Source: Lentzea alba
GTDB taxonomy: Bacteria; Actinomycetota; Actinomycetes; Mycobacteriales; Pseudonocardiaceae
Direction of reading: 5' to 3'
NCBI RefSeq assembly: GCF_011067745.1
Contig: NZ_JAAMPJ010000013.1
Span: 248,001-312,000, forward strand
Length of the DNA stretch: 64,000 bases
The position numbers and the translations under genes were made by a program. Positions 17,824 to 26,592 of this stretch are shown piece by piece; the first letter of the stretch is position 1; each line of letters begins with the position of its first letter. The notes under the pieces are model-generated. The model saw only the letters and a program-made list of their open reading frames with translations, did no database searches and was not told the origin of the DNA.

Positions 17824-18831
17824 GTGGTCACCATCGCGGATGTGGCGAGGCATGCCGGCGTCGCGCCGAGCACCGTCTCCTACGTGCTGACGGGCAAGCG
17901 GTCGATCTCGCCGCAGACCCGAACCAAGGTCAGGGAAAGCATCCGGCTGCTGGGCTACCACCCGCACGCCGGCGCCAGGGCGCTCGCGACGAGCCGGGCG
18001 AACGTGGTGGCGCTGGTGCTGCCGCTGCGTCCGGGCGTGCACCTCCCCGTGCTGATGCGGTTCGTGACGGCGGCGGTCACCACCGCCCGCAGGCACGACA
18101 TGGACGTGCTGCTGGTGACGGCGGACCAGGGCGCGCAGGGCCTGCGCAGAGTCGCGGGCAGCGCCCAGGTCGACGGCTTCCTGGTGATGGACGTGGAACT
18201 CGACGACGACCGCGTGCCGCTGCTGCGCCAGATGGCACAACCGTCCGTCCTCATCGGACGCCCGGCCGCCGTCAAGGGACTGACGTGCGTGGACCTCGAC
18301 TTCGAGGCCGCCGGCGCGCGCTGCGTCGACCACCTGGCCGACCTCGGTCACCGCTACATCGGGTTCCTCGGCGCTCCGAGCGTCGTGTACCAGCGCAACA
18401 CCGGCTACGCGCAACGCACGATGGCCGGGTTCGGCGCGGCGGCGATGCGGCGGGGGATCGCCTCGACGGCGTTGCCCGCCGAGGACGACTACGAGTCGGT
18501 GCTGGTGTCCGTGCGCTCGTTGCTGCGCACCCAACCGGCGATGACCGCGCTCGTCGTGCACAACGAGGCGGCGCTCGGCTGGGTCGCGGGAAGCCTGCGC
18601 GCACTGGGCCGCCGGGTACCCGACGACGTGGCCGTCGTGGCGATCTGCCCGGACGAGCTCGCGGAACAGATGCAGCTGACCTCGGTGCAGCTGCCGGCGG
18701 AGGAGCTGGGCAGGCAGGCGATGGAACTGCTCGTCGCCCGGCTGAACGGGCACCCGACGGCGCCGCTGACCCTGCTGCCGCCGAAACTCTCCGGCCGCGC
18801 GAGCACCGCCCCGCGGTTGCGTCGCGCCTGA
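17824..18831 (+). CDS. LacI-family transcriptional regulator (second of three)
   Basis: This 335-residue repressor has an N-terminal HTH (VTIADVARHAGVAPSTVSY), the hinge HAGARALA and a sugar-binding-like effector domain. GTG 17824 follows GGAGG by seven bases. It is strongly similar over its length to the LacI at 5361-6380 (for example HLADLGHR, VVHNEA, LTSVQLPAEELG), which points to duplication. The recognition helix has Pro-Ser where the first paralogue has Val-Ser. It is flanked by its own operator and by a 20-bp palindrome before the ABC operon, so it most likely controls GH3, itself and the SBP-permease-GH42-GH95 operon. Confidence 0.92.
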   Translation: MVTIADVARHAGVAPSTVSYVLTGKRSISPQTRTKVRESIRLLGYHPHAGARALATSRANVVALVLPLRPGVHLPVLMRFVTAAVTTARRHDMDVLLVTADQGAQGLRRVAGSAQVDGFLVMDVELDDDRVPLLRQMAQPSVLIGRPAAVKGLTCVDLDFEAAGARCVDHLADLGHRYIGFLGAPSVVYQRNTGYAQRTMAGFGAAAMRRGIASTALPAEDDYESVLVSVRSLLRTQPAMTALVVHNEAALGWVAGSLRALGRRVPDDVAVVAICPDELAEQMQLTSVQLPAEELGRQAMELLVARLNGHPTAPLTLLPPKLSGRASTAPRLRRA

Positions 18832-18869
18832 GACCACCGCAGGACCCCGTGCGGGCCCTGCGACAGCGG

Positions 18870-18889
18870 CTGTCGAAGCGCTTCGACAG
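18870..18889. promoter_or_regulatory. 20-bp perfect palindrome CTGTCGAAGCGCTTCGACAG
   Basis: This is the longest and most symmetric member of the TCGAA-group operators. It lies 51 bp before the solute-binding-protein gene and 38 bp after the lacI stop. It is the best candidate for the main operator of the transport and hydrolase operon. Confidence 0.8.
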
Positions 18890-18940
18890 TGGAACTCCCC
18901 ATCCTGAAATCCCCGGTGAAGTGGCGCGAAGGAGCTTGAC

Positions 18941-20605
18941 GTGGCTGGTGGACATGACCGCACGGGCATAGACCGCAGAGGTTTCCTCGGCTTGGTCGGC
19001 GCGGGCGTGCTCGCGACGACGATCGGCGGCACGGTGACGGCGTGCAGTTCCCCGTCCGCCCCACAGACTGGCAGCGCGCTCGGGGGCGGCGAGCTCGCGG
19101 GCGTGCTGCCGACCCACGTTCCGGTGGACTTCGTGAAACCGGACCTCGCCGGGGTGAACGGATCGCCGGCCGGCTACCTGAAGTACCCGGCCCAGCTGGT
19201 CGAGGCGATCAAGGACAAGCCCGGCACCGGTGGCCAGCTCACCGCGATGACGCCGTCGTTCTGGCCGGTGCCACCAGGTCTGGGGCAGAACGCCTACTAC
19301 GACGCGGTCAACGCGAAGCTGGGCGCGACGATCAAGTTCGAACAGGTCAGCGGTAACGACTACCAGCAGAAGCTCAGCGCCATGATGGCCGCCAAGCAGG
19401 TGCCGGAGATCGTCGTCATGCCCTCGTTCACGATCCCCGCCCGCTTCACCGAGGGCGTCGGCACGGTGTTCACCGACCTGACCGACTTCCTCAAGGGCGA
19501 CGAGGCGCGCAAGTACCCGATGCTCGCGAACATCCCCACCGACAACTGGCTGGGCTGCGCCTTCAACAAGCGGCTCTACGGCGTGCCGTTCCCCGGCTCG
19601 CCCTTCCCGGAGACCATGTTCTACCGCAAGGACATCTTCGAGCAGCTCGGCGTGGCGCCGCCGAAGTCGGCCGCCGAGTTCGAGCAGCTGTGCAAGAAGA
19701 TCACGGATCCGGCGGCCAAGCGGTGGGCCCTCGGGGACATCTTCCGCTCCATGGTGCGGATGTTCGGCGGCAAGGGCGACTGGAGCCGCGACTCGTCCGG
19801 CAAGCTGGTCAACCAGCTGGAGACGGAGGCCTACGTCGAGGCGGTGAAGTTCACCCGCTCGCTGTGCGCCGCCGGCTACGCCCACCCCGACTACGTGGCG
19901 GGCGCCCTCAGCGGCACCAGCAAGCACAAGGAGCTCTTCGCGAGCGGCCAGATGCTGATCGTGCAGGACGGCGTCGGCGCGTGGAAGGAGGCGCTGGCCG
20001 CGCAACGGCCCTCGAACCCGAAGTTCGACATGGCCGCCATGCCGTTGTTCAACCACGACGGCGGCAAGCCGACGTACCCGATCTCCACCCCCACCAGCAT
20101 GATCACGATGTTCCGCAAGGACCTGCCGAAGGAGCGGATCGAGGAGCTGCTGCGCATCACCAACTTCGCGGCGAGCCCGATCGGCACGCAGGAGTACCAC
20201 CTGGTCAACTACGGCACCGACGGCACGCACAGCACGCGTGACGCCAAGGGCGAACCGCAGCTGAACGACCTGGGCCGCAAGGAGATCACGCTGACCTACG
20301 GCTTCTTCGCCGGGCCGCCGCCGATCGTCACGAACCCCGCGTACCCGGACTTCGTGAAGGCCTCGCACGCCTGGTACGCCGACACGTACGCGCACCAGAT
20401 CAAGCCGCTGGAGTTCGGCCTCAAGGTCGACGAGCCTGCCGAGTACTCGAAGCTGCCCCAGGAGTTCCAGGACAAGACCTTCGACATCATCTACGGCCGC
20501 ACCCCGGTCGAGGACGTCACCAAGCTGGCCGACGAGTGGCGCCGCAAGGGTGGCGACAAACTGCGCGAGTTCCACACGAAGGTCCTGGCCGATGCCGGCC
20601 GCTGA
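18941..20605 (+). CDS. Tat-exported lipoprotein, ABC solute-binding protein (LplA/YtcQ type)
   Basis: This 554-residue extracellular binding protein captures an oligosaccharide for the two permeases that follow. The N-terminus combines a twin-arginine motif (DRRGFLG) with a lipobox ending in TAC at about residue 32, so it is exported folded and anchored to the membrane. Its large size and the pairing with LplB-type permeases match the LplA/YtcQ group, known for pectic and alginate-type oligosaccharides. GTG 18941 follows AAGGAG. No ATPase gene is present, so a shared MsiK-like ATPase elsewhere is expected. The 3' end overlaps the first permease gene by 14 bases. Confidence 0.9.
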   Translation: MAGGHDRTGIDRRGFLGLVGAGVLATTIGGTVTACSSPSAPQTGSALGGGELAGVLPTHVPVDFVKPDLAGVNGSPAGYLKYPAQLVEAIKDKPGTGGQLTAMTPSFWPVPPGLGQNAYYDAVNAKLGATIKFEQVSGNDYQQKLSAMMAAKQVPEIVVMPSFTIPARFTEGVGTVFTDLTDFLKGDEARKYPMLANIPTDNWLGCAFNKRLYGVPFPGSPFPETMFYRKDIFEQLGVAPPKSAAEFEQLCKKITDPAAKRWALGDIFRSMVRMFGGKGDWSRDSSGKLVNQLETEAYVEAVKFTRSLCAAGYAHPDYVAGALSGTSKHKELFASGQMLIVQDGVGAWKEALAAQRPSNPKFDMAAMPLFNHDGGKPTYPISTPTSMITMFRKDLPKERIEELLRITNFAASPIGTQEYHLVNYGTDGTHSTRDAKGEPQLNDLGRKEITLTYGFFAGPPPIVTNPAYPDFVKASHAWYADTYAHQIKPLEFGLKVDEPAEYSKLPQEFQDKTFDIIYGRTPVEDVTKLADEWRRKGGDKLREFHTKVLADAGR

Positions 20606-21566
20606 TCTGCTCACCCGTCCGTCGACGGCGGTGGAAACGCCGGTCGCGCCCCGTCGGGAGAAGGCGTGGCGGCGCCGGCTCAGGCGCGACTGGCCCCTGC
20701 TCGCGATGGTGGCGCCCGCCATCGTGCTGTACCTGGTGTTCCACTACGTCCCGTTGCTGGGCAACGTGATCGCGTTCCAGAACTACTCGCCGTACACCGG
20801 GATCCTCGCGAGCCCGTTCACCGGCCTGTACAACTTCGAGCGGATCTTCACCGATCCCGGGTTCTGGCAGGCGGCGCTCAACACCGTCACGATCACGTTG
20901 TTCCAGCTGGTGTTCTACTTCCCGATCCCGATCATGCTCGCGCTGCTGCTCAACAGCCTGCTCAGCGCGCGGCTGCGGATGTTCGTGCAGAGCGTGGTGT
21001 ACCTGCCGCACTTCTTCTCGTGGGTGCTGGTGATCACGCTGTTCCAGCAGATGTTCGGCGGGACCGGGGCGATCAACACGTTCCTGCGCGAGCACGGCGC
21101 GCAGACGGTCGACATCATGAACAACCCGGACCTGTTCCTCGGGTTGGTGACGCTCCAGTCCGTGTGGAAGGACGCGGGCTGGGGCACGATCATCTTCCTC
21201 GCCGCCTTGTCCACCGTGGACACCAGTCTGTACGAGGCCGCCGCGGTCGACGGGGCGGGGAGGTGGCGGCGGCTCTGGCACGTCACGTTGCCCGCGCTGG
21301 TGCCGGTGATCGTGCTGCTGCTCATCATGCGGCTCGGTGACGCGCTGAGCGTCGGTTTCGAGCAGTTCCTGCTGCAACGGGACGCGGTAGGTGCGAACAC
21401 GGCCGAAGTGCTCGACACCTACGTGTACTTCACCGGTGTGGTGAACAACGACTGGTCCTACGCGGCCGCGGCCGGGCTGGTGAAGGGCGTCGTCGGCCTG
21501 CTGCTGGTGCTCGGGGCCAACAAGCTCGCGCACGTCTTCGGTCAGCAGGGGGTGTACCAGAAATGA
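20592..21566 (+). CDS. ABC sugar transporter permease, LplB type
   Basis: This 324-residue inner-membrane permease has about six transmembrane segments and the binding-protein-dependent signature EAAAVDGAGRWRRLWHVTLPAL, which docks the ATPase. ATG 20592 lies inside the end of the solute-binding-protein gene and follows GAAGG; a longer frame from 20550 would only add residues read from that gene. The stop overlaps the next start as ATGA. It forms the membrane channel with the 21563-22474 product. The specific sugar is unknown; LplB relatives carry pectic oligosaccharides. Confidence 0.92.
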   Translation: MPAADLLTRPSTAVETPVAPRREKAWRRRLRRDWPLLAMVAPAIVLYLVFHYVPLLGNVIAFQNYSPYTGILASPFTGLYNFERIFTDPGFWQAALNTVTITLFQLVFYFPIPIMLALLLNSLLSARLRMFVQSVVYLPHFFSWVLVITLFQQMFGGTGAINTFLREHGAQTVDIMNNPDLFLGLVTLQSVWKDAGWGTIIFLAALSTVDTSLYEAAAVDGAGRWRRLWHVTLPALVPVIVLLLIMRLGDALSVGFEQFLLQRDAVGANTAEVLDTYVYFTGVVNNDWSYAAAAGLVKGVVGLLLVLGANKLAHVFGQQGVYQK

Positions 21567-22474
21567 CTGTCGTGGCCGTGCGGCGCCGTCCGTTGTGGGA
21601 CGAGGAGCCGACGCTGTTCGGGCGCGCCGCCAAGGGCGTGGTCGTCGCGGTCGTGGTGCTGGCCGTGCTCTTCCCGTTGTACGTGGTGATCCTGACGAGC
21701 GTGTCGCCGCAGGCCGCCATCACGAAGGCGGGCGGGCTGGTGATGGTCCCGGACGGGTTCAGCCTCGCCGCCTACGCCGAACTGCTCTCCGGCGGGGTGG
21801 TGAGCAGGGCGGTGCTGGTCAGCACCGGGATCGCGGTGTTCGGCACGCTCTTCAGCACGGTGCTGACGCTGCTCGCCGCCTACGGGCTGTCCCGGCCTCG
21901 CTCGTTCGCGCACCGGCCGCTGCTGTTCGTGGTGCTGCTGACGTTCCTGTTCGGGCCGGGCATGATCCCGACCTACCTGCTGGTGAGCTCGCTCGGCCTG
22001 ATCGACACCTACGCGGCGCTCGTGCTGCCCGGTGCGGTGGCCGCGTTCAACCTCGTGGTGCTGCGGTCGTTCTTCATGAACATCCCGCAGGACCTGGTGG
22101 ACAGCGCGCGCATCGACGGGGCTTCGGAGTTCGGCATCCTGACCCGGATCGTGCTGCCCTTGTCCAAAGCCGTCACCGCGGTGATCGCGCTGTTCTACGC
22201 GGTCGGGTACTGGAACGCGTTCTTCAACGCCTTCCTGTACCTCAACACGCCGGACAAGTGGCCGATCCAGCTCGTGTTGCGGCAGTACGTCCTGCAGGGC
22301 CAGCCGATTCCCGGCACCGGCGGGGAATCGGTGATCGAGGGCGCCGCGCCGTTGCCGACGCTCGCGGTGAAGATGGCGGTGGTCGTCATCGCCGTCGTGC
22401 CCGTGTTGTTCGTGTACCCGTTCGTGCAAAAGCACTTCACCAAGGGCGTCATCCTCGGCGCCATCAAGGGATGA
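21563..22474 (+). CDS. ABC sugar transporter permease, YtcP type
   Basis: The 303-residue second permease has an N-terminal membrane helix (VVVAVVVLAVLFPLYVVIL), five further helices and the EAA loop DSARIDGASEFGILTRIVLPLS. The start codon overlaps the stop of the first permease (ATGA), and the stop is three bases before the GH42 start. It forms a heterodimeric channel with the LplB-type subunit. The C-terminal FVQKHFTKGVILGAIKG is typical of the YtcP/YesQ group. Confidence 0.92.
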   Translation: MTVVAVRRRPLWDEEPTLFGRAAKGVVVAVVVLAVLFPLYVVILTSVSPQAAITKAGGLVMVPDGFSLAAYAELLSGGVVSRAVLVSTGIAVFGTLFSTVLTLLAAYGLSRPRSFAHRPLLFVVLLTFLFGPGMIPTYLLVSSLGLIDTYAALVLPGAVAAFNLVVLRSFFMNIPQDLVDSARIDGASEFGILTRIVLPLSKAVTAVIALFYAVGYWNAFFNAFLYLNTPDKWPIQLVLRQYVLQGQPIPGTGGESVIEGAAPLPTLAVKMAVVVIAVVPVLFVYPFVQKHFTKGVILGAIKG

Positions 22475-22477
22475 CAC

Positions 22478-24436
22478 ATGCCTGAGCTGTCCGACGTCAC
22501 CCGCGGCCGTCTCGTGTACGGAGGCGACTACAACCCGGAGCAGTGGCCGGAGACGGTGTGGCTCGAGGACGTCGCGCTGATGCGGGAGGCCGGGGTCAAC
22601 CTGGTCACCGTCGGCGTGTTCTCCTGGGGAAGACTGGAGCCGTCGCCCGGCACGTTCGACTTCGGCTGGCTCGACCGTGTGCTGGACCTGTTGCACGAGA
22701 ACGAGATAGGCGTGAGCCTCGCGACCCCGACGGCCTCGCCGCCGCCGTGGATGAGCCTGCGGCACCCGGACACGCTGATGGTGACGGCCGACGGCGTCCG
22801 GATGTCGCACGGTTCCCGCAACCACTACTGCCCGTCGTCGCAGGTCTACCGCCACTACGCCCGCGCCATCGTCACGGCGCTCGCCCGCCGCTACGGCGAG
22901 CACCCGGCGCTGAGGCTGTGGCACGTCAACAACGAGTACTGCGAGGTCTGCTACTGCGACGGGACCGCGCAGCACTTCCGGCGTTGGCTGTGCGAGAAGT
23001 ACGAGACGCTCGGCGCGCTGAACGAGGCGTGGGCGACCGCGTTCTGGAGCCAGCACTACGGGGAGTGGGCCGAGATCCTGCCGCCGCGCGCGGCACCGTA
23101 CCTGCGCAACCCCACCCAGGTGCTGGACTTCAAGCGGTTCTGCTCCGAGTCGCTGCTGCAGTGCCTGCGGGCCGAGCGCGAGATCCTGCGGGCGGCCACG
23201 CCCGAGGTCCCGATCACGTCGAACTTCATGGGCCTGTTCGCCCCGCTCGACTACTGGCAGGCGGCGGCCGAGCAGGACTTCGTGTCGCACGACTGGTATC
23301 CCGACCTGACCGATCCGACCGCGCACATCGGCACCGCCATGAGCTACGACCTGATGCGCGGCCTGGCCGGGCGCAAGCCGTGGTTCCTGATGGAGCAGTC
23401 CGCGAGCGGCTCGCACGGCGCCCGCCGCCCACCCGGCCACCTCCGAACCCAGTCCCTGCAGGCGATCGCGCGTGGCTCCGACTCCGTGTGCTTCTTCCAG
23501 TGGCGGGCCTCCCGGGCGGGCGCCGAGAAGTTCCACTCCGGCATGGTGCCGCACCGGGGCCCGCACAGCCGGGTGTTCCGCGAGGTCACCGCGCTCGGCC
23601 GCGACCTCGCCGAACTGCCGGACGTCGTGGGCTCGCCGGTGCCGGCGCAGGTCGCGATCCTGATGGACTGGGACAACTGGTGGGCGGTCAGCGGCGCGCA
23701 CCTGCCGGCGTCGATCGACCTGCTCGCGCGGCTGCGGGACTTCTACGAACCGTTGTGGCAGCTGGGCATCGTCACCGACTTCGTGCGCCCGTGCGACGAC
23801 CTGACCAAGTATCCGATCGTGCTCGCGCCGAACCTCTACCTGCTCACCGCCAGCGACGCCGACCGCATCACGTCCTATGTGGACGAGGGCGGCACGTTCG
23901 TGATGGGCTTCTTCTCCGGTGTCGTGGACGAGCACGACCACGTCCGGATGGGCGGCTATCCCGCACTGCTGGCCGACGTGATGGGACTGCGGATCGACGA
24001 GTTCCTGCCCCAGCAGGGCTCGCTGTCGTGCACGTCGGAGTTGCTCGGCGAGTTCACCGCCGACTTCTGGGCCGACGACCTGTCCGTCACCACCGCCGAG
24101 CCCGTCGCCGAGGTGGCCGAGGGCGAGCTCGCCGGCACACCGGTGGTGCTGCGCAACGGTTTCGGCGAGGGCACGGCCTGGTACGTGGCGACCAGGCCGG
24201 AACCCGCCGCGATGCGGGCGCTGCTCGCGCACATCGCCTCGCGGGCAGGCGTGACCGCGTCACCGCAGCCGGAGGGGGTGGAGGTGGTGCGGCGCGGCGA
24301 GCTGTTGTTCGTGATCAACCACCGGCCCGAACCCGCGAAGGTCGTGGTGGAGGGCAAGCGGGTGGACCTACTCAGCGGTGAGCGGGTCAGCGGCGCGACC
24401 GAGCTGCCCCGGTACGGCGTGCGGGTGCTGCGGTGA
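22478..24436 (+). CDS. Cytoplasmic GH42 beta-galactosidase
   Basis: This 652-residue enzyme removes terminal beta-galactose from short oligosaccharides. The GH42 TIM barrel starts with GGDYNPEQWP. Glu153 in WHVNNEY is the acid/base and Glu306 in FLMEQSASG the nucleophile. Cysteines in CEVCYCDG match the zinc cluster of the family. Trimerisation and C-terminal beta domains follow. No signal peptide is seen, so the substrate must be imported by the adjacent transporter. The stop overlaps the GH95 start as GTGA. With GH95, it could dismantle fucosylated galactose side chains of xyloglucan or rhamnogalacturonan-I; that pairing is inference. Confidence 0.93.
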   Translation: MPELSDVTRGRLVYGGDYNPEQWPETVWLEDVALMREAGVNLVTVGVFSWGRLEPSPGTFDFGWLDRVLDLLHENEIGVSLATPTASPPPWMSLRHPDTLMVTADGVRMSHGSRNHYCPSSQVYRHYARAIVTALARRYGEHPALRLWHVNNEYCEVCYCDGTAQHFRRWLCEKYETLGALNEAWATAFWSQHYGEWAEILPPRAAPYLRNPTQVLDFKRFCSESLLQCLRAEREILRAATPEVPITSNFMGLFAPLDYWQAAAEQDFVSHDWYPDLTDPTAHIGTAMSYDLMRGLAGRKPWFLMEQSASGSHGARRPPGHLRTQSLQAIARGSDSVCFFQWRASRAGAEKFHSGMVPHRGPHSRVFREVTALGRDLAELPDVVGSPVPAQVAILMDWDNWWAVSGAHLPASIDLLARLRDFYEPLWQLGIVTDFVRPCDDLTKYPIVLAPNLYLLTASDADRITSYVDEGGTFVMGFFSGVVDEHDHVRMGGYPALLADVMGLRIDEFLPQQGSLSCTSELLGEFTADFWADDLSVTTAEPVAEVAEGELAGTPVVLRNGFGEGTAWYVATRPEPAAMRALLAHIASRAGVTASPQPEGVEVVRRGELLFVINHRPEPAKVVVEGKRVDLLSGERVSGATELPRYGVRVLR

Positions 24437-26592
24437 CGCGGCTGTGGTTCACCGCACCCGCCGGAACGTGGGAGGAGGCGCTGCCGCTCGGCACCGGGCG
24501 CCTCGGCGCGATGTGCTTCGGCGGCGTCGACACCGAACTGGTGCAGCTCAACGACGACCGGTTGTGGACGGGCTCACCGCTGCCGCCGCCGTCCGGCGAT
24601 CCCGATCTGGTCACCAAGGCCCGCGCGCACGCCCTGGCCGGCTCGCCTCGCGCGGCCGAGGACCTGCTGCGGCAGGTGCAGGGCCCGGACACGGCGAAGT
24701 ACCTGCCGCTCGCCAACCTCATGCTCGTCGGTGGTCCGGCCGAGGCCGAGGCGGAGTCCTATCGGCGCGAGCTGGACCTGCGCACGGGCGTCTACTCCCT
24801 GTCGTACCGGACGGGCGCGACGGAAGTGCGGCGCGAGGCCGTCTGCCACCCCGGCCTGCACGTCCTGGCGTTGCGCGTGACGGGTGCCCAGGTCGGCTTG
24901 CTGCTGCGAGGACAGTTGCCGGGCGAGCACTTCACCTCGACTGGCGAGGTCGTGAGCGTGCTCGGACAGGTACCTGACGGCATGGCGTGGGCGGCGGTCG
25001 CCGTCGTGGACGGCGACACGGTCTACGTCGCCACCGAGGCGGGCTACCGCGGGCCAGGTGCCCATCCGCTGGACGATCCCGCCGAGTGCTCCCGGCTGGC
25101 GCTCGCACGGGTCGAGCAGGCCCGCCGACTGGGCTGGGCGACGGTCCGCGAGCAGGCGGTCGAGGCCCACCAGGCGTTGTTCGACCGGGTCAGCCTCCAA
25201 CTGGGACCGGCGCCGGACCTGCCGACCGACCAACGGCTCGCGCGGCCCGATCCGGCGCTCGCCGCACTGCTGTTCCAGTACGGCCGCTATCTGCTGATCA
25301 CCAGTTCGCGGCCGGGCACGCTGCCCGCGAACCTGCAGGGCGTCTGGAACCCGCACGTCGACCCGCCGTGGCGCGGCAACTACACGCTCAACATCAACCT
25401 GCAGATGAACTACTGGCCCGCCGAGGTCACCGCGCTGCCCGAGTGTCACGAGCCGCTGCTGGAGTTCGTGTCGAGGCTGGCCGGGTTCGGCACGGCCACG
25501 GCGAAGGCGCTGTACGGCGCGCCCGGCTGGGTGGCGCACCACAACAGCGATCCGTGGTGCCTGACCACACCGGTGAGCGGTGATCCGGCGTGGGCGAACT
25601 GGCCGATGGCCGCGGCGTGGCTGTCCCGGCACCTGTGGGAGCACTACGCGTTCACCGGTGATGTCGACTGGCTGCGCGACCACGCGTGGCCGGTGTTGCG
25701 CGGCGCCGCCGAGTTCTGCCTGCACTGGCTGGTCGAGCGCGACGGCGTGCTCACCACTGCACCGTCGACGTCACCCGAGAACCACTACCTGGTGGAGGGA
25801 AGACCGGTCGCGGTCGGTGTCGGGTCCACAATGGACCTCGCGTTGATCGCGGATCTGTTCGCGAACCTGCTCGACGCCGCAGACGTGTTGAAAGTCCGCG
25901 ACGACGTGGTGGACAGCGTCCGTGAGATCGAGTTGCCACCACCACCGATCGGATCGCACGGCCAGTTGCTGGAGTGGGCGGACGAGATTGCAGAGGCCGA
26001 ACCCGACCACCGGCACCTGTCCCACCTGTTCGGGCTCTATCCCGGTGACCGGATCGATCCCGCGCTCACCCCGGAACTGGCCGAGGCCGCCGAACGCGCG
26101 CTCGTCGCCAGGGGAGACGCGGGCACCGGCTGGTCGCTCGCCTGGAAAGCCGCGCTGTGGGCACGGCTCGGCGACGGCGACCGCGCGCACACGTTGCTGT
26201 CGATGTTGCTGACCGACGCGACGACGGGCGGCGCGGGGGTCTATCGCAACCTGTTGTGCGCGCATCCGCCGTTCCAGATCGACGGCAACTTCGGCGCCAC
26301 CGCCGCGATCGCGGAAATGCTGCTGCAGAGCCACACCGGCGAGATCAGGCTGCTCCCGGCGTTGCCAGGAGCATGGCCGACGGGTGTGGTGCGAGGGTTG
26401 CGGGCGCGCGGTGGCGTGGTGGTCGACCTGTGGTGGGACGAAGGCGAGCTGCGCGCGGTGGGATTGCGGGCCCTCGACGACGAGAAGACCGTTGTGCTGC
26501 GCTACCGGGACCGAACCGCCGAAGTGACGGTGCGGCCGCTCGCCGAGCTGATGCTCGACGAGCGGCTCACATCAGCTCGCCGGTTCACCTGA
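24433..26592 (+). CDS. Cytoplasmic GH95 alpha-1,2-L-fucosidase/alpha-L-galactosidase
   Basis: The 719-residue inverting enzyme shows the GH95 landmarks ALPLGTGRLGAM, LNDDRLWTGSP, NYTLNINLQMNYWPAE, HLSHLFGLYPGDRI and FQIDGNFGATAAIAEML. It removes alpha-1,2-linked L-fucose, or L-galactose in some plant-wall homologues, from galactose. GTG 24433 overlaps the GH42 stop, so translation is coupled. It lacks a signal peptide, which is unusual compared with bifidobacterial secreted members and fits intracellular digestion after import. Its 3' end overlaps the convergent GH43 gene by 21 bp. It is the last gene of the lacI-linked operon. Confidence 0.92.
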   Translation: MTRLWFTAPAGTWEEALPLGTGRLGAMCFGGVDTELVQLNDDRLWTGSPLPPPSGDPDLVTKARAHALAGSPRAAEDLLRQVQGPDTAKYLPLANLMLVGGPAEAEAESYRRELDLRTGVYSLSYRTGATEVRREAVCHPGLHVLALRVTGAQVGLLLRGQLPGEHFTSTGEVVSVLGQVPDGMAWAAVAVVDGDTVYVATEAGYRGPGAHPLDDPAECSRLALARVEQARRLGWATVREQAVEAHQALFDRVSLQLGPAPDLPTDQRLARPDPALAALLFQYGRYLLITSSRPGTLPANLQGVWNPHVDPPWRGNYTLNINLQMNYWPAEVTALPECHEPLLEFVSRLAGFGTATAKALYGAPGWVAHHNSDPWCLTTPVSGDPAWANWPMAAAWLSRHLWEHYAFTGDVDWLRDHAWPVLRGAAEFCLHWLVERDGVLTTAPSTSPENHYLVEGRPVAVGVGSTMDLALIADLFANLLDAADVLKVRDDVVDSVREIELPPPPIGSHGQLLEWADEIAEAEPDHRHLSHLFGLYPGDRIDPALTPELAEAAERALVARGDAGTGWSLAWKAALWARLGDGDRAHTLLSMLLTDATTGGAGVYRNLLCAHPPFQIDGNFGATAAIAEMLLQSHTGEIRLLPALPGAWPTGVVRGLRARGGVVVDLWWDEGELRAVGLRALDDEKTVVLRYRDRTAEVTVRPLAELMLDERLTSARRFT

